From Cryptosporangium aurantiacum (GTDB lineage: Bacteria; Actinomycetota; Actinomycetes; Mycobacteriales; Cryptosporangiaceae), in the NCBI RefSeq assembly GCF_900143005.1, contig NZ_FRCS01000024.1:1-64000 (forward strand): 64,000 nt of DNA. Reading direction: 5' to 3'. The translations under genes and the position numbers were made by a program. Every line of letters begins with the position of its first letter. Positions within the stretch are counted from its first letter, which is position 1. The notes beneath the pieces were generated by a model that did no database searches, had not been told where the DNA came from, and saw only the letters and a list, made by a program, of their open reading frames with translations. Below are positions 16,661 to 25,919 of this stretch, piece after piece.

Positions 16661-18672
16661 GACCCGGCCGTGAGACCGGTGAACGACGCCTGGCCGGCGG
16701 CGGACACCTTCTTGGTGGTCACCTTCGCCCAGGTCTTGCCGGTCCAGCGGTCGAGCGTGAGGACCTGCCCGGCGGCCGGGTTGACGGTGACGGCCAGCGT
16801 GCCGCCGGCCTGGGTGACCAGCTGCGCGGTGGCGATCACCGGGTAGGACGCGGTGGCGGACTTGGACGCGGTGGTGCCGGTGCCGCCGGGGTGGGTGAAG
16901 TAGACCGTGGTGGCGGTGTTCGGCGAGGCGCTGTAGCGGGCGGTACCACCGGCGTCGGTCTGCCCGGCCTCGCAGGTGAACTTCGTCGCCGGTGCGGTGC
17001 GCACGCAGACGTGGATCGCTGCGTTCGGCAGCGGCGTCGGCGTGCGGGTGGAGCCGCTGGTCAGCGTCGCGGTGACCGTGACGGCGGTGCCGGCGGTGAT
17101 CTTCTTACCCGAACCGCTGGTCAGCGTGAACGTGGTCTTCGCCGGGGCGGTCGGCTTCGGCGGCGTGGTGGGACGGGTGGTCGGGGCCGGGCTCGTGGTC
17201 GGAGCGGGGGTGGTCGGGGCGGGCGTCGTCGGGGCGGGGCTGGTCGTCGGGGCGGGCGTCGCGGCGCAGCCGCCGAGCGAGCAGACCGCCGCGTACGGGT
17301 TGACCAGGCCGTAGCCGAACGCGTTGTCTCGTCCGGCGGTGCCGAGGTCGGTCGCGGTGTTCTGGAGCAGCGTGGTCATCGCTGCCGGGGTCAGGCCGGG
17401 GGAGACGGCCTTGGCGAGCGCGGCGGTGGCGGCGACGTACGGAGCCGCCATCGACGTGCCGTTCATCGACACGTAGGCGCTGCCCCGGTACGTCGACACG
17501 ATCGCCACGCCGGGCGCCGCGATGTCGACGTAGCTGCCGGTGTTGGAGAAGCTCGCGTCCTGGTCGGCCGAGTCGGTCGCGGCGACGCCGATCACGCCGG
17601 TCTCGGCGGCCGGCCAGTTGACCGGGTTACCGCTCATCCGGGAGTTGCCCGCGGACGCGATCACGGTCACGTTCTTGCTCAGCGCGTACTGGACCGCGGA
17701 GGTGATCGCGCTGTCCCGCGTGCTGGAACCCAGCGACATGTTGATCACCGCCGCGTTGCGGTCGACGGACTCGATGATGCCGGTGGCGACCGCGGAGCTG
17801 TAGCCGGAGCCGTTCGCGCCGAGGACGCGCACCGGGAGGATCGTCGCACCGGGCGCCAGCCCGGCGATGCCCTGGTTGTTGTTCGCGATCGCGCCGATGA
17901 TGCCCGCGACGTGGGTGCCGTGGCCGTTGGGGTCGTAGCTGCCGTCGGTGCTGCTCGTGTCCCGAACCAGGTCGACGCCGCTCACGACGCGGCCCGCGAG
18001 GTCGGGGTGGTTCGCCTGGACGCCGCTGTCGACCACTGCGACCAGCACCGAGCCGCCGGTGGTGCGCGCCCAGGTGTCCTCGGCACGCAGGCGGGTGAGC
18101 GCCCACTGGCCGGATCGCAGCGTGTCGGTGCTGGTCGCCGCTGCGCTGGTGGTGGGAGCCGCAGTGGTGGGCGCGGCGGCTGCTGCCGTCGTGGGGGCCG
18201 GCTCGGCGTCCGCGATCCGGACCACCTGGTCGACACCGACCGACACGGTGCCGGCGTCCTCCTGGGAGTCGGCGACGGCGGCTGCCGCCGCCTCGCGCCC
18301 GGTGACGGCGCGGGTGCTGACCACCGGCTTGCCGTCGACGTTGCGCACGGTGACGATCCGGACCCGCTCGTCGGCGGAAACCCCGGCGACGACGCTCTCC
18401 GGCGGCGCGGTCACGCTGGCGCCGGGTTTGCTCCAGGTCACCGGAGCGGCCGTGGCCCGGCCGGCGGCACCGGCGAGCGTCGTCGCCGGGGCCGCGGGCG
18501 TCGTCACCGGGGTCACCGGAACCGTCGTGGTCACCGGATCCGGTGCGCCCTCGGCGAGCACTGTGGAGGGTGCCGCGACGACTCCCGCGACGAGGCCGAG
18601 GCCGGCGAGGCCGGCAACGCCGGCGGTGAAGCGTGCGCCGGGGCGGCGCGTGCGGGGGGTCGGTTCGGTCAC
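16591..18672 (-). CDS. Secreted S8 family serine protease (subtilase)
   Basis: A 693-residue secreted protease. A basic N-terminus and hydrophobic segment to about residue 40 form the signal sequence. The subtilase core has the catalytic triad Asp215 (VAVVDSG), His251 (NGHGTHVAG) and Ser407 (NGTSMAAP). An inhibitor-like propeptide occupies about residues 90-160. After the core, a Pro/Thr linker of about 40 residues (APTT repeats) leads to an immunoglobulin-like or cell-wall-binding C-terminal region. GTG 18672 follows GAGGAGA. Substrates are unknown. The 3' end overlaps the convergent membrane-protein gene. Confidence 0.92.
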   Translation of the reverse strand: MTEPTPRTRRPGARFTAGVAGLAGLGLVAGVVAAPSTVLAEGAPDPVTTTVPVTPVTTPAAPATTLAGAAGRATAAPVTWSKPGASVTAPPESVVAGVSADERVRIVTVRNVDGKPVVSTRAVTGREAAAAAVADSQEDAGTVSVGVDQVVRIADAEPAPTTAAAAAPTTAAPTTSAAATSTDTLRSGQWALTRLRAEDTWARTTGGSVLVAVVDSGVQANHPDLAGRVVSGVDLVRDTSSTDGSYDPNGHGTHVAGIIGAIANNNQGIAGLAPGATILPVRVLGANGSGYSSAVATGIIESVDRNAAVINMSLGSSTRDSAITSAVQYALSKNVTVIASAGNSRMSGNPVNWPAAETGVIGVAATDSADQDASFSNTGSYVDIAAPGVAIVSTYRGSAYVSMNGTSMAAPYVAATAALAKAVSPGLTPAAMTTLLQNTATDLGTAGRDNAFGYGLVNPYAAVCSLGGCAATPAPTTSPAPTTPAPTTPAPTTSPAPTTRPTTPPKPTAPAKTTFTLTSGSGKKITAGTAVTVTATLTSGSTRTPTPLPNAAIHVCVRTAPATKFTCEAGQTDAGGTARYSASPNTATTVYFTHPGGTGTTASKSATASYPVIATAQLVTQAGGTLAVTVNPAAGQVLTLDRWTGKTWAKVTTKKVSAAGQASFTGLTAGSYRVRVPASGSALGSTSGAVTVA

Positions 18673-18955
18673 CGATCATCTCCTCGATCGAAAGGGGGGT
18701 CCACGTCCGTGTGGTCATCCCGTTTCTCGGCGCGGAGCAGGGCGAGCTGAGGGTCGGCTCGGGTGCGGCACGGGAGCAGCGCACGGCGTCGCCACCCGGC
18801 CGCACCCGGGCCACCCGGCGAGCGGCTACCGGAGTGGCCGGCGCCACGGGGTGCACGGTGGTCGCCCTCGGGCCGGACCGAGGTGGCAGCATGGGCGAAT
18901 ACGGAACGGGTGCCGTCACGCGGCGTCCGGCTGGCAGCGGAGGGGAGGCTGGGTC

Positions 18956-19591
18956 GTGCCCGAGGCATCCGAGGTGGCGTCGGCGCCGGTCGTCGCCGAT
19001 CCGCCGGTGACGGCGCGAGTGCTCACCGTGCCGAACGCGCTCAGCGCGCTCCGGCTGCTCGGCGTCCCGGTGTTCGTCTATCTCGTCCTGGTGGCACACG
19101 CCGACCTGCTCGCGCTGCTGGTGCTCGTGGTCAGCGGGCTGTCCGACTGGCTGGACGGCGCCCTCGCCAGGGCCTGGGGCCAGGTCAGCCGCATCGGGCA
19201 GCTGCTCGATCCGCTCGCCGACCGCCTCTACGTCTTCTCGACCGTGGTCACGTTCGCGATCCGCGACATCATCCCGTGGTGGATGGCCGTGGCGCTGATC
19301 GTCCGGGACGGGGTGCTCTGGCTCGCGTTGATGGTGCTCCGGCGGTACGGCTACGGGCCGCTGCCCGTGCACTACATCGGTAAGGCGGCGACGTTCAACC
19401 TGCTCTACGCGTTCCCGCTGCTGCTGCTCGCCGGGCAGGACGGCATCGTGGGGACGATCGCCGCGCCGGTCGGCTGGGCGTTCGCGATCTGGGGCGTCGG
19501 GCTCTACTGGTGGGCCGCCGCCCTGTACGTGGTGCAGACCGGCTCGCTCGTCCGGCTGGCCCGGCGAGAGCGGCTGGAGGCCGCCGGGTGA
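18956..19591 (+). CDS. CDP-alcohol phosphatidyltransferase
   Basis: Transfers a phosphatidyl group from CDP-diacylglycerol to an alcohol (glycerol-3-phosphate type acceptor likely) at the membrane. The 211-residue protein has about five membrane segments and the complete family motif, Asp-Gly near residue 65 followed by Ala-Arg, Gly and two Asp (SDWLDGALAR, LLDPLAD). GTG 18956 follows GGAGGGGAGG. Position and order match the PgsA2-type gene (Rv1822) next to DUF881 genes in mycobacteria. It overlaps the next gene by GTGA. Confidence 0.92.
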   Translation: MPEASEVASAPVVADPPVTARVLTVPNALSALRLLGVPVFVYLVLVAHADLLALLVLVVSGLSDWLDGALARAWGQVSRIGQLLDPLADRLYVFSTVVTFAIRDIIPWWMAVALIVRDGVLWLALMVLRRYGYGPLPVHYIGKAATFNLLYAFPLLLLAGQDGIVGTIAAPVGWAFAIWGVGLYWWAAALYVVQTGSLVRLARRERLEAAG

Positions 19592-20670
19592 GTTCCCCCG
19601 CCCCGCCGACCGACCCCGGGAACGACGCTCCCGAGACCGGCTTCCGGCTGTTCGGCAAGGGCGCGCCCCCGTCGCCCGGCCTGACGATGCTGGCCGACCT
19701 GATGAACAACCACCTGGACCCGGGTTACGCCGAGGCAGCCCGGCGACGGGAGAATGGTGAGCCGCCGTCGCGGCTGGCCTCCCGCTCCCGCGGCGGGCTG
19801 ACGCTGCTCTGCGCCGCGCTCATCGGGGTGGTGCTCGCGGTCGCGTACCGGGAGGCGGTGGCCACCGCACCGGAGGCGGCCGAGACCCGGGAGGCGCTCA
19901 CCGCCGAGGTCCGCCGCGCGCAGACCCGGACCGACGAGCTGCAGCAGCTCGCCGACCGGCGTCGCGAGGAGGTGGCCGCGGCCCAGGACGCCGCGGTCGC
20001 GGACAGCTCCACCGGCCGCGCCCTGTCCCGCCGGGTACGGGACGCCGAGGCGATGACCGGCGTGGCGCCGGTGACCGGCCCCGGCATCGTGCTGGAGGTA
20101 TCCGACGGCGAGCCGACCCGCGACCCGGTGACCGGTGCGACGGTCGGGGACGCCGAGGCGTTCCTCGTGCAGGACGGTGATCTGCAGAGCCTCGCCAACG
20201 CGGTCTGGGCGGCGGGCGCGGAGGCGGTCGCGATCGACGGCCAGCGGCTGACCGCACTCTCCACCATCCGGTCGGCGGGTTCGGCCGTCCTGGTGGATTT
20301 CCGGCCGGTCGACAACCCGTACACGATCACGGCCGTGGGCGACGCCGACGCGCTCTACCGCGCGTTGCTGCGCGCACCGGCGGTACGGCGGTTCCAGGCG
20401 TACGTGAAGGACTACAAAATGGGGCTGGACCTGCGTCGCGACGACGAACTCCGGTTGCCGGCCGGTCCCGACCCCGAGCTGCGGGAGGCGGCCCGGCCGC
20501 GCGCGGAGTCCTCGGCGAGCCCGTCGACCTCCACCGGTCCGGCGGCGTCCACGCCGCCGCCGACTCCGACGCCGTCCGGCGGCACCCCGCCGACGTCCTC
20601 GCCGACCTCGACCCGGCCGGCGGCCGCACCGCGAGTGTCCCCCTCGTCCTCTGCCGGAGGTGCTGATTGA
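19588..20670 (+). CDS. DUF881 family membrane-anchored protein (first copy)
   Basis: A 360-residue protein: cytoplasmic tail, one membrane segment near residues 65-85, a coiled coil (about 90-140), then the DUF881 domain with TGPGIVLEVSDG, NAVWAAGAEAVAIDGQRL and VGDADALYRAL. The C-terminal 60 residues are a Pro/Thr/Ser tail. Function unknown; family members occur beside division and envelope genes. GTG start overlaps the previous stop, and its own TGA overlaps the TTG of the small basic protein. Confidence 0.9.
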   Translation: MSSPAPPTDPGNDAPETGFRLFGKGAPPSPGLTMLADLMNNHLDPGYAEAARRRENGEPPSRLASRSRGGLTLLCAALIGVVLAVAYREAVATAPEAAETREALTAEVRRAQTRTDELQQLADRRREEVAAAQDAAVADSSTGRALSRRVRDAEAMTGVAPVTGPGIVLEVSDGEPTRDPVTGATVGDAEAFLVQDGDLQSLANAVWAAGAEAVAIDGQRLTALSTIRSAGSAVLVDFRPVDNPYTITAVGDADALYRALLRAPAVRRFQAYVKDYKMGLDLRRDDELRLPAGPDPELREAARPRAESSASPSTSTGPAASTPPPTPTPSGGTPPTSSPTSTRPAAAPRVSPSSSAGGAD

Positions 20671-20999
20671 TTCCCGCGCTGGCGCTGATCGTCGGCGTCG
20701 TCGTCGGCCTCGTGTTCGAGCCGGCGGTGCCGACCGGTCTCGAGCCGTACCTGCCGATCGCCGTGGTCGCCGCGCTGGACGCGGTCTTCGGCGGCGTCCG
20801 CGCGCGGCTGGACGGGATATTCGACGACAAGGTGTTCGTCGTCTCGTTCGTCTCCAACGTGCTGGTGGCGGCGCTGATCGTGTACCTGGGTGACAAACTC
20901 GGGGTGGGTGGTCAGCTCTCGACGGGGGTCGTGGTCGTGCTGGGAGTCCGGATCTTCGGGAACGTGGCGGCGATCCGGCGCCACATCTTCCGGGCATGA
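20667..20999 (+). CDS. sbp: Small basic protein, DUF1290 membrane protein
   Basis: A 110-residue integral membrane protein with three hydrophobic segments and DDKVFVVSFVSNVLVAALIVYLGDKLG as the conserved centre (shown here as parts VSFVSNV and YLGDKLG). Homologues lie between two DUF881 genes in many actinobacteria and beside division genes in firmicutes. The start is an uncommon TTG at 20667, supported by GGAGGT upstream and TTGA overlap with the previous stop. Its own stop overlaps the next ATG. Confidence 0.9.
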   Translation: MIPALALIVGVVVGLVFEPAVPTGLEPYLPIAVVAALDAVFGGVRARLDGIFDDKVFVVSFVSNVLVAALIVYLGDKLGVGGQLSTGVVVVLGVRIFGNVAAIRRHIFRA

Positions 21000-22171
21000 A
21001 CGGCCCGGACGCCGGCGGCGAGGCCCCCGGGACACCGCGCGCACCCCGCCAGCGCGACCAGGACCCCGGCGCGGTGATGCCCGAGCCGGACGACGCGGTG
21101 ACCGAGGCGATCACGCTGCCGCTGTCGTCCCCGGCGGCTCCGCGTCCGCCGATGCCCGGCGCGTCCGGCGCCGACGAGCCGGCTGTCCCTCCCGCGGCTG
21201 TCCCTCCCGCGGCTGTCCCTCCCGCGGCTGTCCCGCCCGCGGCCGGTCCGCCCGCGGCCGGTCCCCCCGCGGCCGGCTCGGCGGCCCCCGGCACCGGCGG
21301 CTCCGGCACCCGGGACGCCGCGCCCGGTGGCGTGCCGGCGGCCGGTGGCGTGCCGGCGGCCGGGCGGCATGAGGAACGCCGGACGGGCGCCGAGGTGGTG
21401 CGGGCGTCCCGCGTTACCAGCGGTTCCGGCGTCGGCGGGCCGTCGCCCGCGCACCGGCGGCCACGCGCGGAGTCCCGGCGTCAGTGGTGGATGAAGGCAG
21501 CCGCGGTGGCGCTCTGCGCGCTGCTCGGCCTGAGCCTGGCCGCGCAACTGCGCCGCAACGAGCGCGACGGCGAGCTGGCCGGAGCGCGCCAGGAGGACCT
21601 GGTGCGGATCCTGGACGAGCTGGACAACCGCGAGCAGCGGCTGCGCGCCGAGATCAACGAGCTCCAGGAACGCCGCCGGACGCTCACCTCGGACGCCGAG
21701 GGCTCGCAGACCGTCCAGAAGGACCTCGAGGAGCGCGCCGAGGAGCTGGGCATCCTCGCCGGCACCGACCCGGCCGAGGGCGACGGGCTGGAGCTGGTGT
21801 TCCTCCAAGGCTCGCGTCCACTGAGCGCGGACGTGATCCTGGACGCGGTGGAGGAGCTGCGCGGCGCCGGCGCCGAGGCGCTGCAGATCGGCGGGAGCAG
21901 CGGCGATCCGGTGCGGATCATCGCGTCCACCGCGTTCCTCGACGCCGACGAGGGCGGCCTGCTGGTCGGCGGGCGGCGGTTGTCCGGGCCGTACACGGTG
22001 CTGGCGATCGGCGAGCCGCAGACGATGCGCGCCGCGCTCGCGATCCCCGGTGGTGTCGTGGACTCCGTCGAGGACGCCGGCGGTAAGTTGCAGATCGACG
22101 CGCCGGAGACGGTCACCGTCAGTGCGACGCTCTCACCGGCGACGCCGCGGTATGCCGAGCCGGTCGACTGA
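20996..22171 (+). CDS. DUF881 family membrane-anchored protein (second copy)
   Basis: A 391-residue paralogue of the gene at 19588. It has a long disordered Pro/Ala-rich N-terminus of about 160 residues, a membrane segment at about 163-182, a coiled coil (about 190-245) and the DUF881 domain with [30 protein letters not shown] and [14 protein letters not shown] overlaps the previous stop (ATGA). The N-terminus contains six 15-bp repeats (21181-21270). The disordered head, absent in the first copy, is an obvious difference between the two. Confidence 0.9.
   Translation: MNGPDAGGEAPGTPRAPRQRDQDPGAVMPEPDDAVTEAITLPLSSPAAPRPPMPGASGADEPAVPPAAVPPAAVPPAAVPPAAGPPAAGPPAAGSAAPGTGGSGTRDAAPGGVPAAGGVPAAGRHEERRTGAEVVRASRVTSGSGVGGPSPAHRRPRAESRRQWWMKAAAVALCALLGLSLAAQLRRNERDGELAGARQEDLVRILDELDNREQRLRAEINELQERRRTLTSDAEGSQTVQKDLEERAEELGILAGTDPAEGDGLELVFLQGSRPLSADVILDAVEELRGAGAEALQIGGSSGDPVRIIASTAFLDADEGGLLVGGRRLSGPYTVLAIGEPQTMRAALAIPGGVVDSVEDAGGKLQIDAPETVTVSATLSPATPRYAEPVD
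21181..21270 (+). repeat. Six 15-bp tandem repeats in DUF881 gene
   Basis: Units derived from GGCTGTCCCTCCCGC; the first three are identical, then they drift to GGCCGGTCCGCCCGC. They encode Ala-Val-Pro-Pro-Ala changing to Ala-Gly-Pro-Pro-Ala. Confidence 0.9.
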
Positions 22172-22202
22172 CACTCTTCCCTGCAGCACGAAAGGACCGT
22201 CC

Positions 22203-22586
22203 GTGATCCCCGACGATCTGCGGTACACCAACGAGCACGAGTGGATCCGCGCGACCAGCGGGAGCACCGTCCGGATCGGCATCACCGACTACGCGCAGGA
22301 CTCGCTGGGCGACATCGTGTTCGTGCAGCTCCCCGAGGTCGGCAACACGATCACTGCGGGCGAGGCGGTGGGCGAGGTCGAGTCGACGAAGAGCGTCTCG
22401 GACGTGTACGCGCCGGTGACCGGGACCGTCACCGCGCGGAACGAGGCGTTGGACGACCAGCCCGAGCTGATCAACGGCGAACCGTACGGCGGTGGGTGGA
22501 TGCTGGAGATCGAGGTGGACGATCCCACTGTCCTCGACAGCCTCCTGAGCGCCGACGAGTATCGCGAACTGACCGAGAAGGAATAG
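22203..22586 (+). CDS. gcvH: Glycine cleavage system H protein
   Basis: Lipoyl-carrier protein that shuttles the aminomethyl group among the P, T and L proteins. It has 127 residues. The lipoyl-lysine lies in [16 protein letters not shown]. The fold features YTNEHEWI at the N-terminus and WMLEIE near the C-terminus are present. GTG 22203 has GAAAGGA upstream. It is 3.3 kb upstream of gcvP with regulators between; no gcvT is visible in the window. Confidence 0.96.
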   Translation: MIPDDLRYTNEHEWIRATSGSTVRIGITDYAQDSLGDIVFVQLPEVGNTITAGEAVGEVESTKSVSDVYAPVTGTVTARNEALDDQPELINGEPYGGGWMLEIEVDDPTVLDSLLSADEYRELTEKE

Positions 22587-22871
22587 CGCGTACCCACGCG
22601 ACGCGCGCTTGCTTACGTGCTTGCACTAGGCTTCGTGGGTCGAACACCGGTCGCGAGGCGGGTGGTCGTCCCCTCGCTGTGACCTGGTCTGCCAGACTGG
22701 GTCGCAGATCCGGCGCCAGTCCGAGAGCAGATTGGCCGCCGGGCCCACATCGCAGGGACCCGACCGCAAGCGCGGTCAACCGACGAAGACCGGGAGGCGA
22801 TCTAACTTGAAGGGTGCCCCTCCAGCATCCGCGCGGGCGTGCCTGCGGGCCCTAGACGCCGGAGGTGTGCG

Positions 22872-23321
22872 GTGAGCCGCCATTCCGAGGACGATCAGCA
22901 GCTGGATGTCACCTCGACGATGATCCTCGGCGCCATCGACGATGTCGTTGAGGCGTCGGAGGCAGGCGGCGGCGGCGATCCCGAGGGTACCCGGATCGCG
23001 GAGAGCCTTCCGCCCGGTTCGGCGCTGCTCGTCGTCCGTCGTGGGCCGAACGCGGGTAGCCGGTTCCTCCTCGACACCGACGTCACCACCGCCGGCCGTC
23101 ACCCGGAGAGCGACATCTTCCTCGACGACGTCACGGTGTCCCGTCGCCACGCCGAGTTCCGCCGCGAGGCAGGCGTCTTCGTCGTGCGCGACGTCGGCAG
23201 CCTCAACGGCACCTACGTCAACCGGGAGCGGGTCGAGTCCGCGACCCTGGCGAACGGCGACGAGGTGCAGGTCGGCAAGTTCCGGCTCGTCTTCCTCTCG
23301 GGCCCCAAGGTGGCACCGTGA
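22872..23321 (+). CDS. garA: FHA-domain signalling protein, GarA-like
   Basis: A 149-residue forkhead-associated protein. The FHA motifs GRHPESDIFLDD, SRRHAEF and VGSLNGTYVN cover about residues 75-125. The N-terminal stretch DVTSTMILG resembles the Thr-phosphorylated tail of GarA/OdhI, which folds back onto the FHA domain. In relatives GarA switches 2-oxoglutarate dehydrogenase and glutamate metabolism; the gcvH/ftsR context matches Rv1827. GTG 22872 follows GGAGG. Confidence 0.9.
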   Translation: MSRHSEDDQQLDVTSTMILGAIDDVVEASEAGGGGDPEGTRIAESLPPGSALLVVRRGPNAGSRFLLDTDVTTAGRHPESDIFLDDVTVSRRHAEFRREAGVFVVRDVGSLNGTYVNRERVESATLANGDEVQVGKFRLVFLSGPKVAP

Positions 23322-23358
23322 CGTCTGCGTCGCCGCGGGCTGCGGAGGGGGTTGCGCC

Positions 23359-24090
23359 GTGACCACGTCCGGGTCCTCCGCCCGGGCCTATCTGAGCATC
23401 GGTGAGGTGCTCTCGCAGCTCCGGCCGGAGTTCCCGGACACCACGATCTCCAAGCTCCGGTTCCTCGAGTCCGAAGGGCTCGTGGAACCGGAGCGCACGC
23501 CGGCCGGGTACCGCAAGTACTCGCCCGAGGACGTCGCCCGGCTGCGGTACGTCCTGGCCGCGCAGCGGGACCAGTACCTCCCGCTGCGCGTGATCCGCGA
23601 GCACCTGCAGGCGATCGACCGGGGTGCGCCCGGTGCCGACGGCGATCGGCCGGATCAGCGGGCGCTGGTGGCGAACGACGCGTTGCCAGCAGCGGGCGAT
23701 TTCTCCCGACCTGAGGTTGATGTCCGTCTTTCCCGGTCCGACCTGCTGGCCCGGACAGGCATCACCGACGCGCAGTTGAAGCAGATCGAGAATTACGGTC
23801 TGGTCTCCGCCCGCGGGGCCGGCTGGTACGACGCGGACGGCCTGGCGGTCGCCGAGACCGTCGTGCGGATGGCGGAGTTCGGTCTCGAACCCCGGCACCT
23901 GCGCGGCTACAAGACCGCGGCCGACCGCGAAGTCGGGCTGTTCGAGCAGGTCGTCGCGCCGGTAGCCCGGCAGCGTGGCCCGGAGGCCAAGGCCCGCGCC
24001 GAGGAGATCGTCCGCGAACTCGCGGCGCTGTCGCTGCGGTTGCACACGGCGCTCGTCCAGGCCCGGCTCCGGGGGTCGCTCGGAGGCTGA
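23359..24090 (+). CDS. ftsR: MerR family regulator, FtsR-like
   Basis: A 243-residue MerR protein with YLSIGEVL and ISKLRFLESEGLVEPERTP in its DNA-binding head and a second winged-helix-like segment around DLLARTGITDAQLKQIENYG. Rv1828-type proteins with this layout have been linked to ftsZ control in related bacteria (FtsR). It sits 37 bp after garA. The C-terminal helix LRLHTALVQARLRG fits a dimerisation coil. Function assigned by family and synteny, not by a target site here. Confidence 0.86.
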   Translation: MTTSGSSARAYLSIGEVLSQLRPEFPDTTISKLRFLESEGLVEPERTPAGYRKYSPEDVARLRYVLAAQRDQYLPLRVIREHLQAIDRGAPGADGDRPDQRALVANDALPAAGDFSRPEVDVRLSRSDLLARTGITDAQLKQIENYGLVSARGAGWYDADGLAVAETVVRMAEFGLEPRHLRGYKTAADREVGLFEQVVAPVARQRGPEAKARAEEIVRELAALSLRLHTALVQARLRGSLGG

Positions 24091-24242
24091 CCCACCCGAC
24101 CCGGCCGACGCGCCGCGAAAGGGGGTGCCGTGTACGTTCGACAGAGGCAAGGTAGGTCTCGGTAGTTCGGACTTCGGATGCGGCATGGGAACGTGCGGCG
24201 GGCCGGCCGGTCCGGCGCGCGCGAGTGCAGAGGCTGGGTGAG

Positions 24243-24716
24243 ATGCGGGTGAAGGAGCTCAACGTCGTCGGTGTGCGGGTCGAGCTACCGAACAACCAGC
24301 CGATCGTCCTGCTCAAGGAGGTCGCGGGTGATCGTTACCTGCCGATCTGGATCGGTCCGGTCGAAGCCACCGCGATCGCCTTCGAGCAGCAGGGGGTCCG
24401 GCCGACCCGGCCGTTGACGCACGATCTGCTGCGCGACGTCCTGGGGGCGCTGGACGCCCCGCTCCGCAAGGTGGAGATCGTCGAGCTGCGGGACAACGTC
24501 TTCTACGCGGAGCTGGTGATCGGCGACGGGGTGCGGGTCAGCTCGCGGCCGTCGGACGCGATCGCGCTGGCGCTGCGGGTGGGCGTGACGATCACGTGCG
24601 CGGAGGCGGTGCTCGAGGAGGCCGGGATCATCATCCCGGACGAGCAGGAGGACGAGGTCGCGAAGTTTCGCGAGTTCCTCGACACGATTTCCCCGGAAGA
24701 CTTCGCCGGCAGCTGA
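24243..24716 (+). CDS. Bifunctional nuclease family protein (DUF151)
   Basis: A 157-residue protein of the DUF151 family, some members of which show DNase and RNase activity. Landmarks are LKEVAGDRYLPIWIGP, TRPLTHDLL and SSRPSDAIALALR. ATG 24243 is preferred to the GTG at 24225, since family members start close to this Met. It lies between ftsR and the second MerR gene as in mycobacteria (Rv1829). Confidence 0.9.
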   Translation: MRVKELNVVGVRVELPNNQPIVLLKEVAGDRYLPIWIGPVEATAIAFEQQGVRPTRPLTHDLLRDVLGALDAPLRKVEIVELRDNVFYAELVIGDGVRVSSRPSDAIALALRVGVTITCAEAVLEEAGIIIPDEQEDEVAKFREFLDTISPEDFAGS

Positions 24717-24775
24717 GGCGGGGCTTCGAGTTTTCCCGTCCGAGTGGCGTAGCGCGTATAAGGCGAATACCGTCG

Positions 24776-24806
24776 ATGCACGGAACTGGAAACGTATTCC
24801 GTGCAT
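24776..24806. promoter_or_regulatory. Perfect 10-bp inverted repeat before second MerR gene
   Basis: ATGCACGGAA and TTCCGTGCAT flank an 11-base spacer. The surrounding 24760-24835 is unusually A/T-rich for this DNA, as expected of a promoter. Could be a terminator for the nuclease gene or an operator for the MerR gene; the absence of a U-tract and the A/T-rich flank favour regulation. Confidence 0.5.
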
Positions 24807-24952
24807 TATGCCCTATTGTGGGGTACTTTATTCCTGCGGACTGCCTGGAGATGTCGCGACACGCCGCCGCCGGACGTTGACCGGTGTTCACCGCCCTCTT
24901 ACCGTCGAGGTCTCGGGGGCACAGTGGATCGGCAGACGCGCGGAGGTCAGCG

Positions 24953-25633
24953 GTGGTCAAGCGCGACGGTACGGCCGGCCAGGCCGGGCTCCCGGTTTCC
25001 AGGGGGCCTGCCGGGGCGCCGACCGCGCCCGGTAACTCCCCCTTCGACACCTCACGCGGTGAGTACCACGGGCTCGGTGGTGGTGGCCTGCACGAGGGGC
25101 AGGGGGTCCTGTTCGACGAGCCCGGCACGGGCCCGGACGAGCACGTCGGGTATCGCGGACCGACCGCCTGCCACGTCGCGGGCATCACGTACCGCCAGCT
25201 CGACTACTGGGCCCGCACCGGGCTGGTGGAGCCCAGCATCCGGGGCGCCCAGGGCTCGGGCAGCCAGCGGCTCTACTCGTTCCGCGACATCCTCGTGCTG
25301 AAGATCGTCAAGCGGCTGCTGGACGCCGGGGTCTCGCTGCAGAACATCCGGCTGGCCGTCGACCAGCTGCGCGCCCGCGGCGTCGAGGACCTGGCTCGCA
25401 TCACGCTGCTGTCCGACGGGACGACGGTGTACGAGTGCACCTCGCCGGAGGAGGTCGTCGACCTGCTCCAGGGCGGCCAGGGTGTGTTCGGGATCGCGGT
25501 CGGCGGTGCGTTCCGGGAGATCGAGGGCAGCCTCGCGAAGCTGCCCGGTGAGCGGGCCAACGGCACTCCGTCTCCCGCCGCCCGGCCCGACGCCGACGAG
25601 CTCAGCCGCCGCCGCGCTCGCCGCACGGGCTGA
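24953..25633 (+). CDS. MerR family regulator (Rv1830-like)
   Basis: A 226-residue MerR protein. The first 75 residues are Gly/Pro-rich and probably disordered. The DNA-binding head follows: ITYRQLDYWARTGLVEPSI and LYSFRDILVLKIVKRLLDAG. The C-terminal half has SLQNIRLAVDQLRARG. GTG 24953 has GGAGGT upstream. The orthologous position in M. tuberculosis holds Rv1830, reported to influence cell division and antibiotic recovery; function here is inferred. It ends just before the glycine riboswitch of gcvP. Confidence 0.87.
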   Translation: MVKRDGTAGQAGLPVSRGPAGAPTAPGNSPFDTSRGEYHGLGGGGLHEGQGVLFDEPGTGPDEHVGYRGPTACHVAGITYRQLDYWARTGLVEPSIRGAQGSGSQRLYSFRDILVLKIVKRLLDAGVSLQNIRLAVDQLRARGVEDLARITLLSDGTTVYECTSPEEVVDLLQGGQGVFGIAVGGAFREIEGSLAKLPGERANGTPSPAARPDADELSRRRARRTG

Positions 25634-25674
25634 CCCCCGGCGCTGGTACCTTAGGCACCACGTTGACGTAACCG

Positions 25675-25880
25675 TGCGGGAGAGTCCCTGGGCAGCCGGC
25701 TCAGGGCGCCGAAGGAGCAACCTCCCCGGAACCTCTCAGGCCACAGGACCGTGCGGTAGGGCGTGTCGGTACGCCCGGACGACTCTGGAAAGCAGGCGCA
25801 GTGTTGCGCCTCACCGACGGTGCAAGCCCGGTTCGTACCTCCCCGGGTGAAGCTCTCAGGTACCGATGACAGAGGGGGAG
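25675..25880 (+). promoter_or_regulatory. Tandem glycine riboswitch upstream of gcvP
   Basis: Two consecutive glycine aptamers. The first has AGAGTC/GACTCT as its P1 stem, with GCCGAAGGAGCAA, CCTCTCAGG and ACAGGACCG inside. The second has CACCGACGGTGCAAGC, AGCTCTCAGGTACCGATGACAGAGG. These are the conserved strings of the tandem class. It starts about 40 bp after the MerR stop and ends 40 bp before gcvP, so it would switch gcvP on when glycine is high. Confidence 0.95.
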
Positions 25881-25919
25881 ACCGGTGTTCGCCGTGTTCC
25901 CACACTTCCGGAGCTCCCC

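Noticed and set aside
14893-18750. 1285-codon plus-strand open frame
   Set aside because: Out-of-frame shadow of the acyl-CoA synthetase, then antisense of the subtilase; arginine-rich.
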